From Mycobacterium sp. ITM-2016-00318 (lineage in GTDB: Bacteria; Actinomycetota; Actinomycetes; Mycobacteriales; Mycobacteriaceae): a stretch of DNA of 64,000 nt. Shown piece by piece: positions 7,651 through 17,038 of this stretch. The notes beneath the pieces are model-generated. The model did no database searches and was not told where the DNA came from. It saw only the letters and a program-made list of their open reading frames with translations. The position numbers and the translations under genes were made by a program. The number at the start of each line of letters is the position of its first letter. Position 1 is the stretch's first letter. Where the stretch lies: the NCBI RefSeq assembly GCF_002968285.2, contig NZ_CP134400.1, forward strand, positions 186,001 to 250,000, written 5' to 3'.

Positions 7651-9819
7651 CTACTTCAGCAGCGGATCGCGGGGCAGGCCGAGGATGCGCTCGGCGATGG
7701 TGTTGCGGGTGATCTCCGATGTGCCGCCCGCGATCGTCATCGCCCGGCCGCCCATGTAGGTGCGGATCAGCTTCTGGTTGCCGCCGACGACCGCAGCCGA
7801 GCCCGCCAGCTCGATGCCCAATTCGGTCAGGTGCTGGCCCGACTCCGCCACCAGCAGCTTGGTCACGTTGCCCTCGGGACCCGGTTCGGCGCCCGCAATC
7901 GCCCGGCTTGCGCGCCGCAGGTTGAGCAGCCGCAGCGTGTGCAGTTCGGCGATCACCTCGCCCGCGCGACGCACGTGCTGAGCGGCGACGTCGGACGGCG
8001 CGCTGTCCAGCAACTTGACGAGATCGTCTGCGTCGAAACCGATCTGGCCACCGGAGCCGCCGCCGATCGAGACACGCTCATTGCCGAGAGTGGCCCTGGC
8101 CACCAGCCAACCCTTGTTCACGTCGCCGACCACGTCCTCGTCCGGCACGAAGACATCGTCGAAGAAGACCTCGTTGAAGTGGGCGTCGCCGGTCAGCCCG
8201 CGCAGCGGATTCACCGTCACCCCGTCGGCTTTCATATCGATCGCCATCATCGTCACACCGGCGTGCTTGGGCGCGTCGGGATCGGTGCGCACCGTCGCGA
8301 GCCCCCACTGGCAATGCTGAGCGAGGCTCGTCCACACCTTCTGCCCGGTGACCCGCCAGCCGCCGTCCACCTTCTTGGCGGCCGTACGCACCGCCGCGGC
8401 ATCAGAGCCGGCGCCCGGTTCGGAGAACAACTGGCACCACATCACCTCGCCGCGCAGCACGGGCTCGACCCAGCGCTCACGCTGGTCATCGGTGCCGGCC
8501 TGCGCGATGGTGAGTGCGACCCAGCCCGTGATGCCCATGTCGGCGCGCTCGACGTCGGCGAACTCCTCTTCGATCACCAACTGCTCGAGCACATCTGCCG
8601 CCCGACCCCACGGCTTGGGCCAGTGCGGCGCCAGGTATCCGGAGTCGACGAGGAAGTCACGCTGCTTGTCCTCGGGCAGCGATCGCACCTGCGCGGCGGC
8701 CTCGGCGGCCTGACGGCGGTGCTCTTCTGCCGCCGCAGGAAGCATGAACGACGCACCGTGCGCCTGCCCGCTGCGCTTGCCGTCGACGACCTCCAACAGC
8801 GGGTCGACGCCGTCGCCGATCAGCGCTGCCAGCGTGCGCGCCCGGCGGAGATAGAGATGCGCATCGTGTTCCCAAGTGAAACCGATACCGCCGTGCAGCT
8901 GAATGTTGTTCTGCGCGTTGAAGACCTGCGCCCGGATCGCGTGCGATGCCGCCACCGCGGCGGGGAACCAGGCGCTGTCCAGGTCGTCGGCGCGGGCCGC
9001 GTCCCAGACCGCGGCCGTGGTCTGCTCCGCGTTGACGAGCATGTTGGCGGCGTGGTGCTTGACGGCCTGGAAGGTGCCGATGGTCCTGCCGAACTGCTCT
9101 CGCACCTTCGCGTAGTCCACCGCCATCTCGAGGGTGGCCCATGCGACACCGACGGCCTCAGCGGACGCCAGAATCCGGAACGCCGTGCGGGCCCGGCGCG
9201 CGGCGCCGCGCAACACCTTGTCCGCGTCGACCGTCACGCCGCGCAGCGCCACCGCCGCGATGCTGCGTGAGGTGTCGAGCGGTTCTAGTGCGGTGACCGT
9301 GACGCCTTCGGTGGCGGCGTCGACGACGACCACGTCGTCGCCCGCGATCAGAACGAGGATGTCGGCGTCCGACGCACCAAGCACCGCGGGGGCCTCGCCC
9401 GTGACATCGAGATCCGTGCCGACGACGATGCTGCCCGCCGTTCCGAGCGCGCCGACCGTCGACCCGTCCACCAGCCCGGGGAGCAGTTGAGCGCGAAGCG
9501 AGTCGGAGCCACACCTGTCGATCACCAGCGAAGCCGCCACGGTCGGCAGAAACGGGCCTGGGCTCAATTCACGGCCCTGGGCCTCGAGCACCACGGCCAG
9601 CTCAGCGGGCCCGAACCCCGACCCGCCGTGTTCCTCGGCGACAGCAAGGCCGAGCCAGCCCTGCTCGGCCGCCGCCTGCCACACGTTCTCAGGGTGCGAC
9701 GGGCCGCCCTCTAGCGTGGCGCGCGCCGCTGCTCTGGTCGACAATCGTGTCAATTGGCCGATCGCCGCATCCGCGAGGTCGGAGTGTTCGTCGATGATGG
9801 CCAGTGCTGACTTGCTCAC
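7651..9819 (-). CDS. Fused double acyl-CoA dehydrogenase (order: partner half, then catalytic half)
   Basis: A 722-aa protein made of two acyl-CoA dehydrogenase modules. The N-terminal half (about 1-340) resembles the non-catalytic partner subunit of mycobacterial heteromeric enzymes. It retains the FAD/dimer motif QLHGGIGFTWEH but has no catalytic Glu motif. The C-terminal half (about 350-722) has the FAD/substrate loop FSEPGAGSD, TGQKVWTS, and NERVSIGG, whose Glu fits the isovaleryl-CoA-dehydrogenase-type catalytic base, with Gly in the alternative place (AGGTSEITR). It should desaturate an acyl-CoA or sterol side-chain CoA. Start is GTG 9819 with AAAGGA upstream. M. tuberculosis FadE34 and FadE6 are fusions of similar size. 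Confidence 0.85.
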   Translation of the reverse strand: MSKSALAIIDEHSDLADAAIGQLTRLSTRAAARATLEGGPSHPENVWQAAAEQGWLGLAVAEEHGGSGFGPAELAVVLEAQGRELSPGPFLPTVAASLVIDRCGSDSLRAQLLPGLVDGSTVGALGTAGSIVVGTDLDVTGEAPAVLGASDADILVLIAGDDVVVVDAATEGVTVTALEPLDTSRSIAAVALRGVTVDADKVLRGAARRARTAFRILASAEAVGVAWATLEMAVDYAKVREQFGRTIGTFQAVKHHAANMLVNAEQTTAAVWDAARADDLDSAWFPAAVAASHAIRAQVFNAQNNIQLHGGIGFTWEHDAHLYLRRARTLAALIGDGVDPLLEVVDGKRSGQAHGASFMLPAAAEEHRRQAAEAAAQVRSLPEDKQRDFLVDSGYLAPHWPKPWGRAADVLEQLVIEEEFADVERADMGITGWVALTIAQAGTDDQRERWVEPVLRGEVMWCQLFSEPGAGSDAAAVRTAAKKVDGGWRVTGQKVWTSLAQHCQWGLATVRTDPDAPKHAGVTMMAIDMKADGVTVNPLRGLTGDAHFNEVFFDDVFVPDEDVVGDVNKGWLVARATLGNERVSIGGGSGGQIGFDADDLVKLLDSAPSDVAAQHVRRAGEVIAELHTLRLLNLRRASRAIAGAEPGPEGNVTKLLVAESGQHLTELGIELAGSAAVVGGNQKLIRTYMGGRAMTIAGGTSEITRNTIAERILGLPRDPLLK

Positions 9820-9837
9820 GTTGGAAGTCCTTTGCCG

Positions 9838-9851
9838 TTGACAGGTGTCAG
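9838..9851 (-). promoter_or_regulatory. 14-bp motif upstream of the fused fadE (shared with fadD4)
   Basis: On the minus strand this reads CTGACACCTGTCAA, with a perfect TGACA/TGTCA palindrome. It ends 18 bp before the GTG start of the dehydrogenase. It has the same orientation toward its gene and 12 of 14 bases in common with the element at 5066-5079. It is a candidate operator of a lipid regulator. Confidence 0.45.
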
Positions 9852-9982
9852 AAGTAAGTTAATCCGCATTCTGGCAGGCGCGATATTGTGATTCAGGTCA
9901 CATTTGTGCGCCTGACTTGGAGTTACTAGACAACCTCCGGATCTTCTCGTTTCAAAGTCGGCTACCGGGGTACGCTCGCGCC

Positions 9983-11206
9983 ATGACGGTCAGGCCGGAC
10001 ATTCGGCACCCCGCGCCCTCCTTGGCCAAGCGCGCACGCTGGTTTCTCCGCGCAGGCCCTTCTGATTACCTGATGGCGTTGAGCGTCGGTTCGGCTTCAC
10101 TGCCGTTCATCGGGAAACACCTTGAGCCACTTGGCACTGCGACCGTCATGGGCATCTGGGGCTACCGCCACATGCCGGACTTCTTCGCAAGCACTGCGCG
10201 CCCACGGCGCACGCCCGATCAGGCTGAGATCCGCAAGCAGGAGCGCGAATCCACCAACGCGGTGATCGACGCCGCGCTGCGCGGCATCGTGGCTCCGGCG
10301 AATCTCGCAATCGAATGGCCAGCCCCGGAGCGGCAGGCCCCGGTGTTGAAGATGCGCCAGCACCGTCGCAGCATGCACCGTGCCTCGGTGCGCTACGGCG
10401 ATCACCCGTCACAGTTGCTCGATGTGTGGCGGCCGAAGGATTTGCCCGTCGAACCGGCCCCGGTGATGATCTTCGTGCCCGGTGGCGCGTGGGTGCACGG
10501 TGGCAGGCAGCTGCAGGGCTACGCGTTGATGTCGCATCTGGCCCAGCAGGGCTGGGTCTGCCTGTCGGTGAACTACCGTGTCGCGCCGCACCATCGCTGG
10601 CCGCAGCACATCACCGACGTGAAGACGGCGATCGCCTGGGCCAGGGCCAACGTCGACCGATTCGGCGGCGACCGGAATTTCGTTGCGGTGGCGGGCTGCT
10701 CGGCAGGCGGCCACCTGTCCGCCCTGGCGGGCCTCACGCAGAACGATCCCGAGATGCAGTCCGACCTGCCGGAGGACTCGGACACGTCGGTCGACGCCGT
10801 CGTCGGCATCTACGGGCGCTACGACTGGGAGGACCGCTCGACCCCCGAACGGGAGCGGTTCGTCGACTTCCTCGAGCGCGTGGTGGTCAAGCGCAAGATC
10901 GACCGTCATCCCGAGATCTTCCGCAAGGCGTCACCGATGGCGCAGATCCACCCCGACGCCCCGCCGTTCCTCGTCATTCACGGATCCGGCGACTCCGTCA
11001 TTCCCGTCGCGCAGGCCCGCAGCTTCGTCGAGCGGCTCCGCTCGGTCTCCCGTTCGGTGGTCAGCTACGTCGAGTTGCCGGGTGCGGGTCACGGGTTCGA
11101 TATGACCGATGGGGCGCGCACGGGTTCGGTGTCGACGGCAATCGGCCTGTTCCTCAACCATATTCACCGAAACCGGTCACTGATGAAGGCCAAAGAGGTT
11201 ATATAG
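9983..11206 (+). CDS. lipC: Hormone-sensitive-lipase-type esterase (LipC-like)
   Basis: A 407-aa alpha/beta hydrolase. The nucleophile elbow is GCSAGG, the acid is probably the Asp in GSGDSVIP, and the His lies in GAGHGFDM. The oxyanion segment is PGGAWVHGG rather than the classic HGGG. The first 110 residues contain a hydrophobic stretch, suggesting membrane or cell-wall association. It is expected to hydrolyse acyl esters, possibly of short to medium chain length. ATG 9983 starts MTVRPDIRHP; upstream codons are intergenic. A TTG-started wax ester synthase follows after 23 bp, the order seen in M. tuberculosis lipC-Rv0221, hence the symbol. Confidence 0.75.
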   Translation: MTVRPDIRHPAPSLAKRARWFLRAGPSDYLMALSVGSASLPFIGKHLEPLGTATVMGIWGYRHMPDFFASTARPRRTPDQAEIRKQERESTNAVIDAALRGIVAPANLAIEWPAPERQAPVLKMRQHRRSMHRASVRYGDHPSQLLDVWRPKDLPVEPAPVMIFVPGGAWVHGGRQLQGYALMSHLAQQGWVCLSVNYRVAPHHRWPQHITDVKTAIAWARANVDRFGGDRNFVAVAGCSAGGHLSALAGLTQNDPEMQSDLPEDSDTSVDAVVGIYGRYDWEDRSTPERERFVDFLERVVVKRKIDRHPEIFRKASPMAQIHPDAPPFLVIHGSGDSVIPVAQARSFVERLRSVSRSVVSYVELPGAGHGFDMTDGARTGSVSTAIGLFLNHIHRNRSLMKAKEVI

Positions 11207-11229
11207 CCTCCTACTAGGGAGGTAAGTGT

Positions 11230-12648
11230 TTGAAGAGGCTCAGCGGCTGGGACGCGGTACTGCTCTACTCCGAGACGCCCACCGTGCACATGCACACGCT
11301 CAAGCTGGCGGTGATCGAGCTCGAAGACCTCAAGGGGCGCACGTTCGGCATCGATGAGTTCCGCGAGGTCATTCGCGGGCGGCTCCACAAACTCGACCCG
11401 TTCCGGTATCAACTCGTCGACATCCCGCTGAAGATGCACCACCCGATGTGGCGGGAGAACACCGAGGTCGATCTCACCTACCACGTCCGTCCCTACCGCA
11501 TCGAGCCTCCGGGCGGCCGGCGCGAATTGGACGAGGCCGTCGGTCGGATCGCGAGCACACCCCTTGACCGAACCAAGCCGCTGTGGGAGATGTACTTCAT
11601 CGAGGGCCTGGCGGGAGGCCGGATCGCGGTGCTCGGCAAGATCCACCACGCGCTGGCCGACGGGGTGGCGTCGGCGAACCTGCTGGCACAAGGTATGGAC
11701 CTGCAGTCGGGACCGCAGGCCGATCACGATTCGTATACAACCGATCCCGCGCTGAGCCGCGGTGAACTGGTCCGGACCGCGTTCGCCGACCACATGCGAC
11801 AGATCGGCCGGCTTCCCGGCGTCATGCGCTACACCGCGCAGGGGATCGGCAGGATTCGCAGGAGCGACAAGAAGCTGTCGCCCGAGCTGACGCGCCCGTT
11901 CACGCCGCCGCCGTCGTTCATGAATCACCGCGTCGATGCGCAGCGCAAGTTCGCCACCGCGACAGTGGCGCTCGCCGACGTCAAGGAGACCGCCAAGCAC
12001 CTCGACGTGACGATCAACGACATGGTGCTCGCGATCTCCGCGGGCGCGTTGCGTGAACTGTCACTGAAATACGACGGGCATGCCGATCATCCGCTGTTGG
12101 CTTCTGTGCCGGTGAGTTTCGACTTCTCCCGCGATCGCATCTCAGGCAACCGCTTCAGCGGGGTGATGATGGTGGTGCCGATCCAGCTCGCCGATCCGCT
12201 CGAGCGGGTGCAGGCCACCCACGACGCGGCAGTCGACGCCAAGGAGACCCACAACCTGATGGGTCCCGAGCTGGTCAGCCGATGGTCGGCGTACTTCCCG
12301 CCCGCGCCCGCCGAGCGGCTGTTCGGATGGCTTGCGGAGAAGGACGGCCAGAACAAGGTGCTCAACCTGCCGATCTCCAACGTGCCCGGCCCTCGCGAGC
12401 CGGGCCGCGTCGGCGGCGCGCTGGTGACCGAAATCTACTCGGTGGGCCCGCTGACGACCGGAAGCGGTCTGAACATCACGGTGTGGAGCTACGTCGACCA
12501 GCTGAACATCTCGGTGCTGTCCGACGGCGCCACGCTGGATGACCCCCATGAGCTGACCGACGCGATGATCGAGGCGTTCATCGAGATCCGTCGTGCCGCC
12601 GGGCTTTCCGAGGAGTTGACGATCATCGCCAGCGCGATGGCGCAGTAG
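11230..12648 (+). CDS. Wax ester synthase/diacylglycerol acyltransferase (Rv0221-like)
   Basis: A 472-aa WS/DGAT enzyme that transfers an acyl group from acyl-CoA to diacylglycerol or a fatty alcohol, producing storage lipid. The catalytic HHxxxDG is present as HHALADG near residues 141-147. Family motifs PLWEMYFIEGL, NDMVLAISAGALR and PISNVPGPREP are all intact. The start is TTG 11230 with AGGGAGGT just upstream; ATG options downstream would delete the conserved LSGWDAVLLYSE opening. It follows the lipC-like esterase closely. The gene ends 1 bp short of the stop of the convergent cyclase. Rv1425 is an alternative ortholog, given the lipO-fadD12-like neighbours. Confidence 0.9.
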   Translation: MKRLSGWDAVLLYSETPTVHMHTLKLAVIELEDLKGRTFGIDEFREVIRGRLHKLDPFRYQLVDIPLKMHHPMWRENTEVDLTYHVRPYRIEPPGGRRELDEAVGRIASTPLDRTKPLWEMYFIEGLAGGRIAVLGKIHHALADGVASANLLAQGMDLQSGPQADHDSYTTDPALSRGELVRTAFADHMRQIGRLPGVMRYTAQGIGRIRRSDKKLSPELTRPFTPPPSFMNHRVDAQRKFATATVALADVKETAKHLDVTINDMVLAISAGALRELSLKYDGHADHPLLASVPVSFDFSRDRISGNRFSGVMMVVPIQLADPLERVQATHDAAVDAKETHNLMGPELVSRWSAYFPPAPAERLFGWLAEKDGQNKVLNLPISNVPGPREPGRVGGALVTEIYSVGPLTTGSGLNITVWSYVDQLNISVLSDGATLDDPHELTDAMIEAFIEIRRAAGLSEELTIIASAMAQ

Positions 12649-12649
12649 C

Positions 12650-14113
12650 TCAACGCTTCCGACGGCTGCTCGTCCGGATGATCCGGTTGAACGCGCGCCC
12701 GACGGCCGGTGCACGTCGGCCAGTGCTGTACAGCGCTCGCTCCGCGAGCGATGAGCTTGCACGGTCATCGGCCAGCGGAAGCGGTACTGACGTACCTTCT
12801 ACGGCGAAGAGGTGCCATTCGCCGGGAACGCCTTTCAGGACGTGGTGACCACGATCTGCGAAGTCGATGCCCGAACCGAGCACCAAGTCGCGCACCGTTC
12901 CCGATACGAGGACTTCGTCGGGAGCGGCCAGAGCCCCGATCCGCGCCCCGATATGCACGGCGAGACCGGCGACGTCGTCGCCCCGCTGCTCGCATTCGCC
13001 GGTGTGCAGGCCGGCGCGGATGCTGATACCGAGTGAGGCCGCTTCCGACGCGATGTTGGTCGCAGAACGCACCGCGCGTGCGGGCCGGTCGAACATGGCA
13101 AGGAACCCATCGCCGAGATTCTTGATCTCGCGTCCTCCGTGCGCCGCGAGCTGTCTCCGTACGATCTCATCGTGCTCTTCGAGCACGGCGCGCCATGTAG
13201 CGTCACCAAGTGACGCGGCGCGCTCCGTCGAACCGACTATGTCGGTGAACAGGACAGTGGCAAGCAGTGTTTCGGATTCGGGCAGGCCGCGCACGCCCGT
13301 GACGAACTCCTCGACCTCGGCCACGATCGCATCCACATCGCCGACGAACGGCCAATGGTCGGATCCATGGAGTTCAACGATCCGCGCTCCCGGAATGTGA
13401 TCGGCGTAATACCGTCCGTGCTCGATCGGCACGGCTTCGCCACTCCGGTGCAGCACAAGTGTCGGCACAGAAATCGAGGACAGTATGGGACGGATGTCGA
13501 TCTCGAAGTTGGCCTTCATGTTCGCGCGCGCCATCGCCGGGCTCATGTAGAGGCGCTCCCACAGGCCCACTGCCCGTCGCATTGTCGGGGTGTCGATGCT
13601 CGGTGCTGCCCACGCGAGGTTCACGCCCTCTCCCCAGCGACCTTCGGCGTCTGCCCTGATCTCTCGCCAGCGATCGGCGTATCGCTCGACTCCGGGACCG
13701 TCAGCTCGGTCCAGGCTGCAAACGAACGAGCCGTAGATGATCAGTCTCTCGGTGCGTTCGGGATGCGTCGCCGCGAACAGCGCGCCGATAGGCCCGCCCT
13801 CGGAGATCCCGAAGATGGTTGTCCGTTCCGTCCCCGTGGCGTCGAGGACTGCGAGAACGTCATCCATGCGCTCGTCCAATGATGGCGCGGCAGGCACCGG
13901 ATCGGACATGCCAGTGCCACGTTTGTCGTAGTTGATTACGCGGGCGAAATCGGTCAATTCGCGCATCATCCGGTGGTAGCCGGGTTCGTTCCACAGCTGC
14001 TCGATATGCCACACATAGCCCGGCACGATGAGTAGGTCATGCGGCCCGTCGCCGAATACCTGGTATGCGATGCTCAGATCGCCACACCGCGCATAGCGCG
14101 TCGGAGGAGGCAC
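12650..14113 (-). CDS. Alpha/beta hydrolase fused to class III adenylate cyclase (LipJ/Rv1900c-like)
   Basis: A 487-aa two-domain protein. Residues about 1-275 form an alpha/beta hydrolase with nucleophile elbow FGISEGG and a His in GSDHWPF. Residues about 285-455 form a class III nucleotide cyclase with the metal Asp in LFTDIVGST, the base-contacting Lys in EIKNLGDGF and the second metal Asp in the same motif. The transition-state Asn-x3-Arg pair reads HIGAR, so Asn is replaced by His. It would make cAMP, perhaps under control of a ligand of the hydrolase domain. The architecture matches M. tuberculosis Rv1900c (LipJ), which lies elsewhere in that genome. The gene sits inside a lipase and ligase cluster. 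Confidence 0.85.
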   Translation of the reverse strand: MPPPTRYARCGDLSIAYQVFGDGPHDLLIVPGYVWHIEQLWNEPGYHRMMRELTDFARVINYDKRGTGMSDPVPAAPSLDERMDDVLAVLDATGTERTTIFGISEGGPIGALFAATHPERTERLIIYGSFVCSLDRADGPGVERYADRWREIRADAEGRWGEGVNLAWAAPSIDTPTMRRAVGLWERLYMSPAMARANMKANFEIDIRPILSSISVPTLVLHRSGEAVPIEHGRYYADHIPGARIVELHGSDHWPFVGDVDAIVAEVEEFVTGVRGLPESETLLATVLFTDIVGSTERAASLGDATWRAVLEEHDEIVRRQLAAHGGREIKNLGDGFLAMFDRPARAVRSATNIASEAASLGISIRAGLHTGECEQRGDDVAGLAVHIGARIGALAAPDEVLVSGTVRDLVLGSGIDFADRGHHVLKGVPGEWHLFAVEGTSVPLPLADDRASSSLAERALYSTGRRAPAVGRAFNRIIRTSSRRKR

Positions 14114-14168
14114 TTAGCGCTCCAGGTCAGCCGGTGGCCGCTTCATTCGCTGATGGTAGGCGCAGTAG

Positions 14169-15407
14169 CTATTTCTCGTCGCGGGTGGCGTGCACCCACG
14201 ACAGAAACTTCTCGACGCTATGCGCCGTGTAGTAGCCGCGCGGCGAACCGAAGAAGTCGAACGCGTGCTGTGCGTGCGGAATCTCGGAGTAGACGACGGC
14301 GTCCTTGGAGACGTCTTTGAGAGCGGCGACGAACTTGCGTGCCTCCGGCACGGGAATCAACGAGTCGTCGACGCCGTGCAGGATGTAGAACGGCGGTGCG
14401 TCGGGCCGTACCCGGGTGATCGGCGACGCGTCGCGGTAGACCTGTAGGTGCTTGGTCAAACGCTTCTTGACGACCATCCGCTGCAGCAGGATCAGCACGA
14501 ACTCCCAGCGGCCCGGCCCCTTAGTGGTGAACCAGTCGTAGCGGCCGTAGATCGGCACCGCTGCAACCACGGACGTGTCGGCGTCTTCGAATCCCGGCTG
14601 ATACTGCGGATCGTCGGGCGTCAGCGCGGCGAGCGCGCACAGATGCCCACCGGCCGAGCCGCCGGTGATCGCCACGAAGTCCGGGTCGCCGCCGTATTCG
14701 GCGATGTGCTCCTTGATCCACGCCAGCGCGCGCTTGACGTCGACGATGTGGTCGGGCCAGGTGTTTTTCGGACTCACTCGGTAGTCGATCGAGACGCACA
14801 CCCATCCCCGCTCGGCCATGTGGCTCATCAACGGATACCCCTGCGGCCGGCGCATGCCGATCGACCACCCGCCGCCCGGAACCTGAAGCAGCACAGGCGC
14901 CTTGCCGTCGCGTGGTAGGTCGCGTCGGCGCCAGATGTCGGCATGGTTCACCCGGGGGTGGGGCCCGTACTGGACGACGTTCGTCTTCTCGACATAACGA
15001 CGGCGCAAAAACTCGTTCGGAAGCACATGACTGAGGCGTCTGCGCTTCACCGGCTGCGACTGCGCGGCGACGGCCTCGTAGTCGTCGCCGAGGGTGTCCC
15101 GCAACGGTGTTTCGAAATACGGCTCCGACGCCACGTTGCGGCGATGGATGAGGTACAACAGAGCCCACGTGATCGCCTTGAGCAGCAGGGAGATTCGTCC
15201 CCCACGGGTTGCGTAGTCGCCTCGCAGCCAGCGCCACGCCGCACCGAGCATCGAGCCTGCCAGGTACAGCGGCGCCATCTCGGTGGTCGGCCAGCCTGCG
15301 AAGAACGCGGGGACGGTCGGGTAGCCGTCGCGCCCGAAGGGGCGTACGCCGTTCGCGGCGTTGGCGAGTTCGATGCTTGCGCGGAGCAGCGGCCTGTGTT
15401 TACCCAT
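14169..15407 (-). CDS. lipO: Esterase/lipase of the LipO/LipC type
   Basis: A 412-aa alpha/beta hydrolase of the hormone-sensitive lipase type. It has the nucleophile elbow GGSAGG, acid Asp in GVDDSLIP, His in HAQHAFD, and the oxyanion segment PGGGWSIG. An N-terminal hydrophobic region (about residues 40-90) suggests membrane association. It is clearly paralogous to the lipC-like gene in this window (shared DIWRRRDLP/DVWRPKDLP, QGYPLMSHM, IYGRYDW). It overlaps the upstream acyl-CoA ligase by 8 bp and forms a three-gene minus-strand operon with it and an acyltransferase. That is the order of M. tuberculosis Rv1426c-Rv1427c-Rv1428c, which is the basis for the symbol. Confidence 0.7.
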   Translation of the reverse strand: MGKHRPLLRASIELANAANGVRPFGRDGYPTVPAFFAGWPTTEMAPLYLAGSMLGAAWRWLRGDYATRGGRISLLLKAITWALLYLIHRRNVASEPYFETPLRDTLGDDYEAVAAQSQPVKRRRLSHVLPNEFLRRRYVEKTNVVQYGPHPRVNHADIWRRRDLPRDGKAPVLLQVPGGGWSIGMRRPQGYPLMSHMAERGWVCVSIDYRVSPKNTWPDHIVDVKRALAWIKEHIAEYGGDPDFVAITGGSAGGHLCALAALTPDDPQYQPGFEDADTSVVAAVPIYGRYDWFTTKGPGRWEFVLILLQRMVVKKRLTKHLQVYRDASPITRVRPDAPPFYILHGVDDSLIPVPEARKFVAALKDVSKDAVVYSEIPHAQHAFDFFGSPRGYYTAHSVEKFLSWVHATRDEK

Positions 15408-17034
15408 TGTCCACCAATACGTTGAGTTCCTTGCGGTCGATCTTGCCGGTGATGCTGCGCGGGAGTTCCTCGAGCACCGTGATCTGCCGAGGAACCTTGT
15501 AGTTCGCCAGGCTCTCGCGAACGTGCTCTTTGAGCGTCTCGGGCGTGGCGCTCGCGCCGTCGTTCAGCACGACGAACGCCGCCAGCCGCTGACCGTACTG
15601 CTCGTCGTCGACGCCGATGACCGCCGCCTCTGCGACATCGGCGTGTGACGCCAGGGTCTTTTCGACCTCGATCGGGTAGACGTTCTCGCCACCGGAGACG
15701 ATCATCTCGTCGTCGCGGCCGACGACGAACAGCCTGCCGTTCTCGTCGACGTAGCCCATATCTCCCGACGCCATGAAGCCCTCGTGGAAATCTTTGGTCT
15801 TGCCGGAGGTATAACCGCCGAACAATGTCCCGCTGCGGCAGAAGATCTGGCCGACCTCGCGGGTGGGGACCTCGTGAAAGTCCTTGTCGAGCACGCGGAT
15901 CTCGGTGCCCGGAGCAGGCTTGCCCGCCGTATCGGGCGCCGCCCGCAGGTCTTCTGGCGTGGCCGACGCGATCAAACCGGCCTCCGTGGCGTTGTAGTTG
16001 TTGTAGATGACGTCCCCGAACTGGTCCATGAAGGCCGTCACCACATCCGGCCGCATCCGCGACCCCGACGCGGCGGCGAACCGCAGGGTCCGTCCGCTGT
16101 AGCGGTTTCGTACCCCGTCGGGCAGCTCCATAATCCGGTCGAACATGACGGGTACGACGGCGAGCCCGGTCGCGCGGTGGCGGTCGACCAGTTCGAGCGT
16201 CGCCTCGGGGTCGAATTTGCGCCGGGTGACGATCGTGCACGCCATGGTGGCGGCGAAGATCATCTGCGAGAAGCCCCACGCGTGGAACATCGGCGCGGCG
16301 ACGACGACGGCCTCCTCGGTGTGCCACGGGGTGCGGTCAAGGATCGCCTTCAGCGCGCTGGCATTACCGCCCGTCATCGTGGCGCCCTTGGGGGTGCCGG
16401 TGGTGCCCGACGTCAGCAGAATCGTTCGGGGCTTCTGCTTGGCCCGCTGCGGCGTCTGACCCGCGTGCGCGGTGATCATGTTCTCGACAGTCGGTGAGTC
16501 GCCGAGCGCTGCGGGGTCGTCGGTCCACGCGACTATGCGGGTGACGTCGGGAACGCCGGTCAGCGCGCGGTCGACGATCTCGGTGAACTCCTCGTCGTAG
16601 ACGACGGCATCCGCGCCCTCCCTGGCGACCACCTCGGCCAGGGCGGGACCGGCGAACGACGTGTTCAACAGCAGGAGATCGGAACCGATGCGGTTGGCCG
16701 CGACGACGGCCTCGATGAAGCCCCTGTGGTTGCGGCACATGATTCCGATCACCCGCGGCGCCCCACCGGGCAGTGCCTGGAGGGCCGCGCCGAACGCGTC
16801 GCAGCCCTGGTCGATCTCACGCCAGGTCAGCGTGCCGATTTCGTCGACGAGGCCCGGCCGGTCCGGGCACCGCTGCGCGGCGGACGCGAAACCCGAAACG
16901 GCTGAGATGTTTTCGCGGCTCATCGCCGCGGCGATCCGCAGGTACTTGTCGGGCCGAAGCGGTGCGATGATTCCTGCCCGCCGCATGGTGGCGACCATGC
17001 CGACGGTGTCGGTCAATTTATCGAAGAGTGCCAT
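15400..17034 (-). CDS. fadD12: Acyl-CoA ligase (FadD12-like)
   Basis: A 544-aa ANL enzyme that converts a free fatty acid to acyl-CoA. The A3 motif LTSGTTGTPKGA is near residues 206-217, the A5 YNNYNATEAG near 328-337, the A8 SGDMGYVDENGRLFVVGR near 425-442, and the catalytic Lys in SITGKIDRKEL near 530. It overlaps the esterase start downstream by 8 bp and follows the acyltransferase by 4 bp. The three genes are therefore almost certainly one transcript: release a fatty acid, activate it, re-esterify it. The order equals M. tuberculosis lipO-fadD12-Rv1428c. Substrate chain length cannot be read from the sequence. Confidence 0.8.
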   Translation of the reverse strand: MALFDKLTDTVGMVATMRRAGIIAPLRPDKYLRIAAAMSRENISAVSGFASAAQRCPDRPGLVDEIGTLTWREIDQGCDAFGAALQALPGGAPRVIGIMCRNHRGFIEAVVAANRIGSDLLLLNTSFAGPALAEVVAREGADAVVYDEEFTEIVDRALTGVPDVTRIVAWTDDPAALGDSPTVENMITAHAGQTPQRAKQKPRTILLTSGTTGTPKGATMTGGNASALKAILDRTPWHTEEAVVVAAPMFHAWGFSQMIFAATMACTIVTRRKFDPEATLELVDRHRATGLAVVPVMFDRIMELPDGVRNRYSGRTLRFAAASGSRMRPDVVTAFMDQFGDVIYNNYNATEAGLIASATPEDLRAAPDTAGKPAPGTEIRVLDKDFHEVPTREVGQIFCRSGTLFGGYTSGKTKDFHEGFMASGDMGYVDENGRLFVVGRDDEMIVSGGENVYPIEVEKTLASHADVAEAAVIGVDDEQYGQRLAAFVVLNDGASATPETLKEHVRESLANYKVPRQITVLEELPRSITGKIDRKELNVLVDNG

Positions 17035-17038
17035 GTCT

